The notes under the pieces are model-generated. The model ran no database searches. It worked only from the letters and a program-made list of their open reading frames with translations, and was not told the DNA's origin. A stretch of DNA of 35,110 bases from assembly GCF_003194385.1 (NCBI RefSeq), contig NZ_LAPT01000129.1, positions 1 to 35,110 on the forward strand, read 5' to 3'. This stretch comes from Pokkaliibacter plantistimulans. Lineage in GTDB: Bacteria > Pseudomonadota > Gammaproteobacteria > Pseudomonadales > Balneatricaceae. This document shows positions 33,783 to 35,110 of the stretch, piece after piece (within the stretch, counting starts at the first letter, position 1; each line of letters begins with the position of its first letter). A program made the translations under genes and the position numbers.

Positions 33783-35096
33783 ATGGAACAACCATGTCTT
33801 TTTGGACCAAATTTTTTAGAGAAACTCGTTGGAAAAGCGATACTAAATGATCCAAAAGTCGCGATTGTCGAACTTGTGGCTAATGCATGGGACGCTGGTG
33901 CTAGTGAGGTTAAAATTATTTGGCCTACCAAAGAGAATGAACAATTATTTTCCATTGAGGATAATGGCTGCGGTTTAACTGATAAAGAATTTACATCTAG
34001 ATGGAGAACTCTTGTCTATGATCGTCATGAGTCCCAAGGAAATACTGTTTTAGTCAACAATAAAAATCGAACTGTCTTTGGAAAAAATGGAGTTGGCAGG
34101 TTTGCCGGGTTTTGCTTTGGTGAGTCTTACTACGTTGCGTCAAATAAAGATCAAGAGCATATCGAATATCAGATAAGGCCGGGACAGGGGAAATATCCCT
34201 TTTTATTAGTCAAGAATAAGCCAAGTACGTTTACTGAAAAAATAGGGACAAAAATATTTTCTAGAGAAAAATCCTCATTGCGAATTGGAGAAGAAGAGAT
34301 AAGGTCTGAGATAGGCATGAGATTTCTAACCGACCCTTCATTTTCCTGCATAGTAAATGGCGTAAAAGTAAATTTTTCACATATTCCCGATGACAATATC
34401 ACTAGCCACAACATCAAAATTGAATCAAACAAAATTATTAAAATAATAGTAATCGATACCAATGATGCAGATAAAACCACCAAACAACATGGTATTGCAT
34501 GGCATGTAAATGGTCGATTAGTAGGTGAGGCGGATTGGAAGAGCTATGGTTTTGATGAAATAATCGATGGAAGATCGTCCGAAGCTAAGCGCCATACTTT
34601 TATCATTAATGTTGATTTTCTTGCCACCACAGACGCAGTAAAGAAAGATTGGACTGGCTTCAATATCACCCAAGAATTTACAGAGGTTCGTACAAAAGTT
34701 TTCGATTTTGTTAAAGAGCATATATTTGAACAAACAAAACAAAAACGAGAAAGAGCCTTTTTAAATGTTAAAAATGCACACTCAGGTGAGTTGAGAAAAT
34801 TAACTCCCTTACGTGTTGAACGCTGGGAGGAGTTTGTATCTGAAATCCAACGTGAATGTACAAATCTGAATGAAAAAGATTTACTCAAGCTTTCTAGCGT
34901 CTTAATAAAAATGGAACAATCAGATACCAAATACTCCCTAATTAGTAAGCTACATGATCTCGACCCCAGCCAAATCGACAACCTTCACAATATCCTAGCG
35001 GACTGGAGTCTTGACTTAGCAAAAGAAGTTTTAGATGAACTACAAGTAAGATTAAAACTACTCGATGAGCTTCGAGAACGGGTGCTAGATGTGTAA
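33783..35096 (+). CDS. GHKL (Hsp90/MORC-like) ATPase, possibly truncated
   Basis: A 437-aa protein with a Bergerat ATP-binding fold: N-box VAIVELVANAWDAGA (27-41, with Glu30, Asn34 and Asp37), DNGCGL at 60-65 and GKNGVGRFA at 100-108. A transducer-like middle domain follows, and the C-terminus is helical and charged. AAAGGA lies upstream of the ATG at 33783. Such stand-alone Hsp90/MutL-like ATPases are known from restriction-modification and other defence loci (the prokaryotic MORC relatives). The AT-rich composition contrasts with the rest of the window. The TAA at 35094-35096 is followed in frame by codons for THHV up to the window end, so the family's usual C-terminal part may have been cut off. 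Partner genes would lie beyond the window. Confidence 0.82.
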   Translation: MEQPCLFGPNFLEKLVGKAILNDPKVAIVELVANAWDAGASEVKIIWPTKENEQLFSIEDNGCGLTDKEFTSRWRTLVYDRHESQGNTVLVNNKNRTVFGKNGVGRFAGFCFGESYYVASNKDQEHIEYQIRPGQGKYPFLLVKNKPSTFTEKIGTKIFSREKSSLRIGEEEIRSEIGMRFLTDPSFSCIVNGVKVNFSHIPDDNITSHNIKIESNKIIKIIVIDTNDADKTTKQHGIAWHVNGRLVGEADWKSYGFDEIIDGRSSEAKRHTFIINVDFLATTDAVKKDWTGFNITQEFTEVRTKVFDFVKEHIFEQTKQKRERAFLNVKNAHSGELRKLTPLRVERWEEFVSEIQRECTNLNEKDLLKLSSVLIKMEQSDTKYSLISKLHDLDPSQIDNLHNILADWSLDLAKEVLDELQVRLKLLDELRERVLDV

Positions 35097-35110
35097 ACCC
35101 ACCACGTTGT

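Overview
The window looks like the chromosome of a moderately GC-rich marine gammaproteobacterium, probably of the Oceanospirillales type. This is inferred from gene content: reductive pyrimidine catabolism under a RutR-like repressor, a Gram-negative (class GN) sortase with its VIT/VWA partner beside a CreBC-like two-component system, and a RebB-family protein. No rRNA, tRNA, CRISPR array or intact insertion sequence was seen.

Layout. 1-336 is a highly structured non-coding stretch. 337-12910 is mostly a pyrimidine uptake and degradation locus. It holds a divergent TetR gene, an ABC transporter (substrate-binding protein, two permeases, ATPase), dihydropyrimidinase, beta-ureidopropionase, a RutR-like repressor, and the two-subunit dihydropyrimidine dehydrogenase preT-preA. 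Together these would import a pyrimidine-like compound, reduce the ring, open it and remove the carbamoyl group. Three RutR-type operators tie the locus together. Inserted between beta-ureidopropionase and the repressor is a two-gene cassette that looks like a DUF2778 (Tlde1-like) peptidoglycan-targeting toxin with a small membrane protein as candidate immunity partner.

13210-22356 holds pncB, an HD-GYP protein, a lone RebB (R-body family) gene, sortase plus VIT/VWA target, creBC-like genes and a DUF4124 protein. 22579-26018 is a small acyl-metabolism regulon (SDR, thiolase, MaoC-like hydratase, TetR) whose intergenic regions share a 14-bp dyad motif in five copies. 26212-27730 is an AT-richer three-gene operon of unknown function (cytosolic, membrane, exported proteins) with two consecutive TAATG stop/start overlaps. 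27750-32907 carries a FabF-like ketosynthase, a dihydrolipoyl dehydrogenase, another TetR gene with a clean operator, and a class I aminotransferase.

From about 33250 to the end the composition becomes clearly AT-rich. This part holds a frameshifted ORF remnant and a GHKL/Hsp90-like ATPase of the kind found in restriction and defence loci, which stops 14 bases before the window ends in a way that suggests a nonsense codon in a longer gene.

The strongest leads for something undescribed are the three-gene operon at 26212-27730, the toxin/immunity-like pair at 8251-9026, and the AT-rich segment at the right end.
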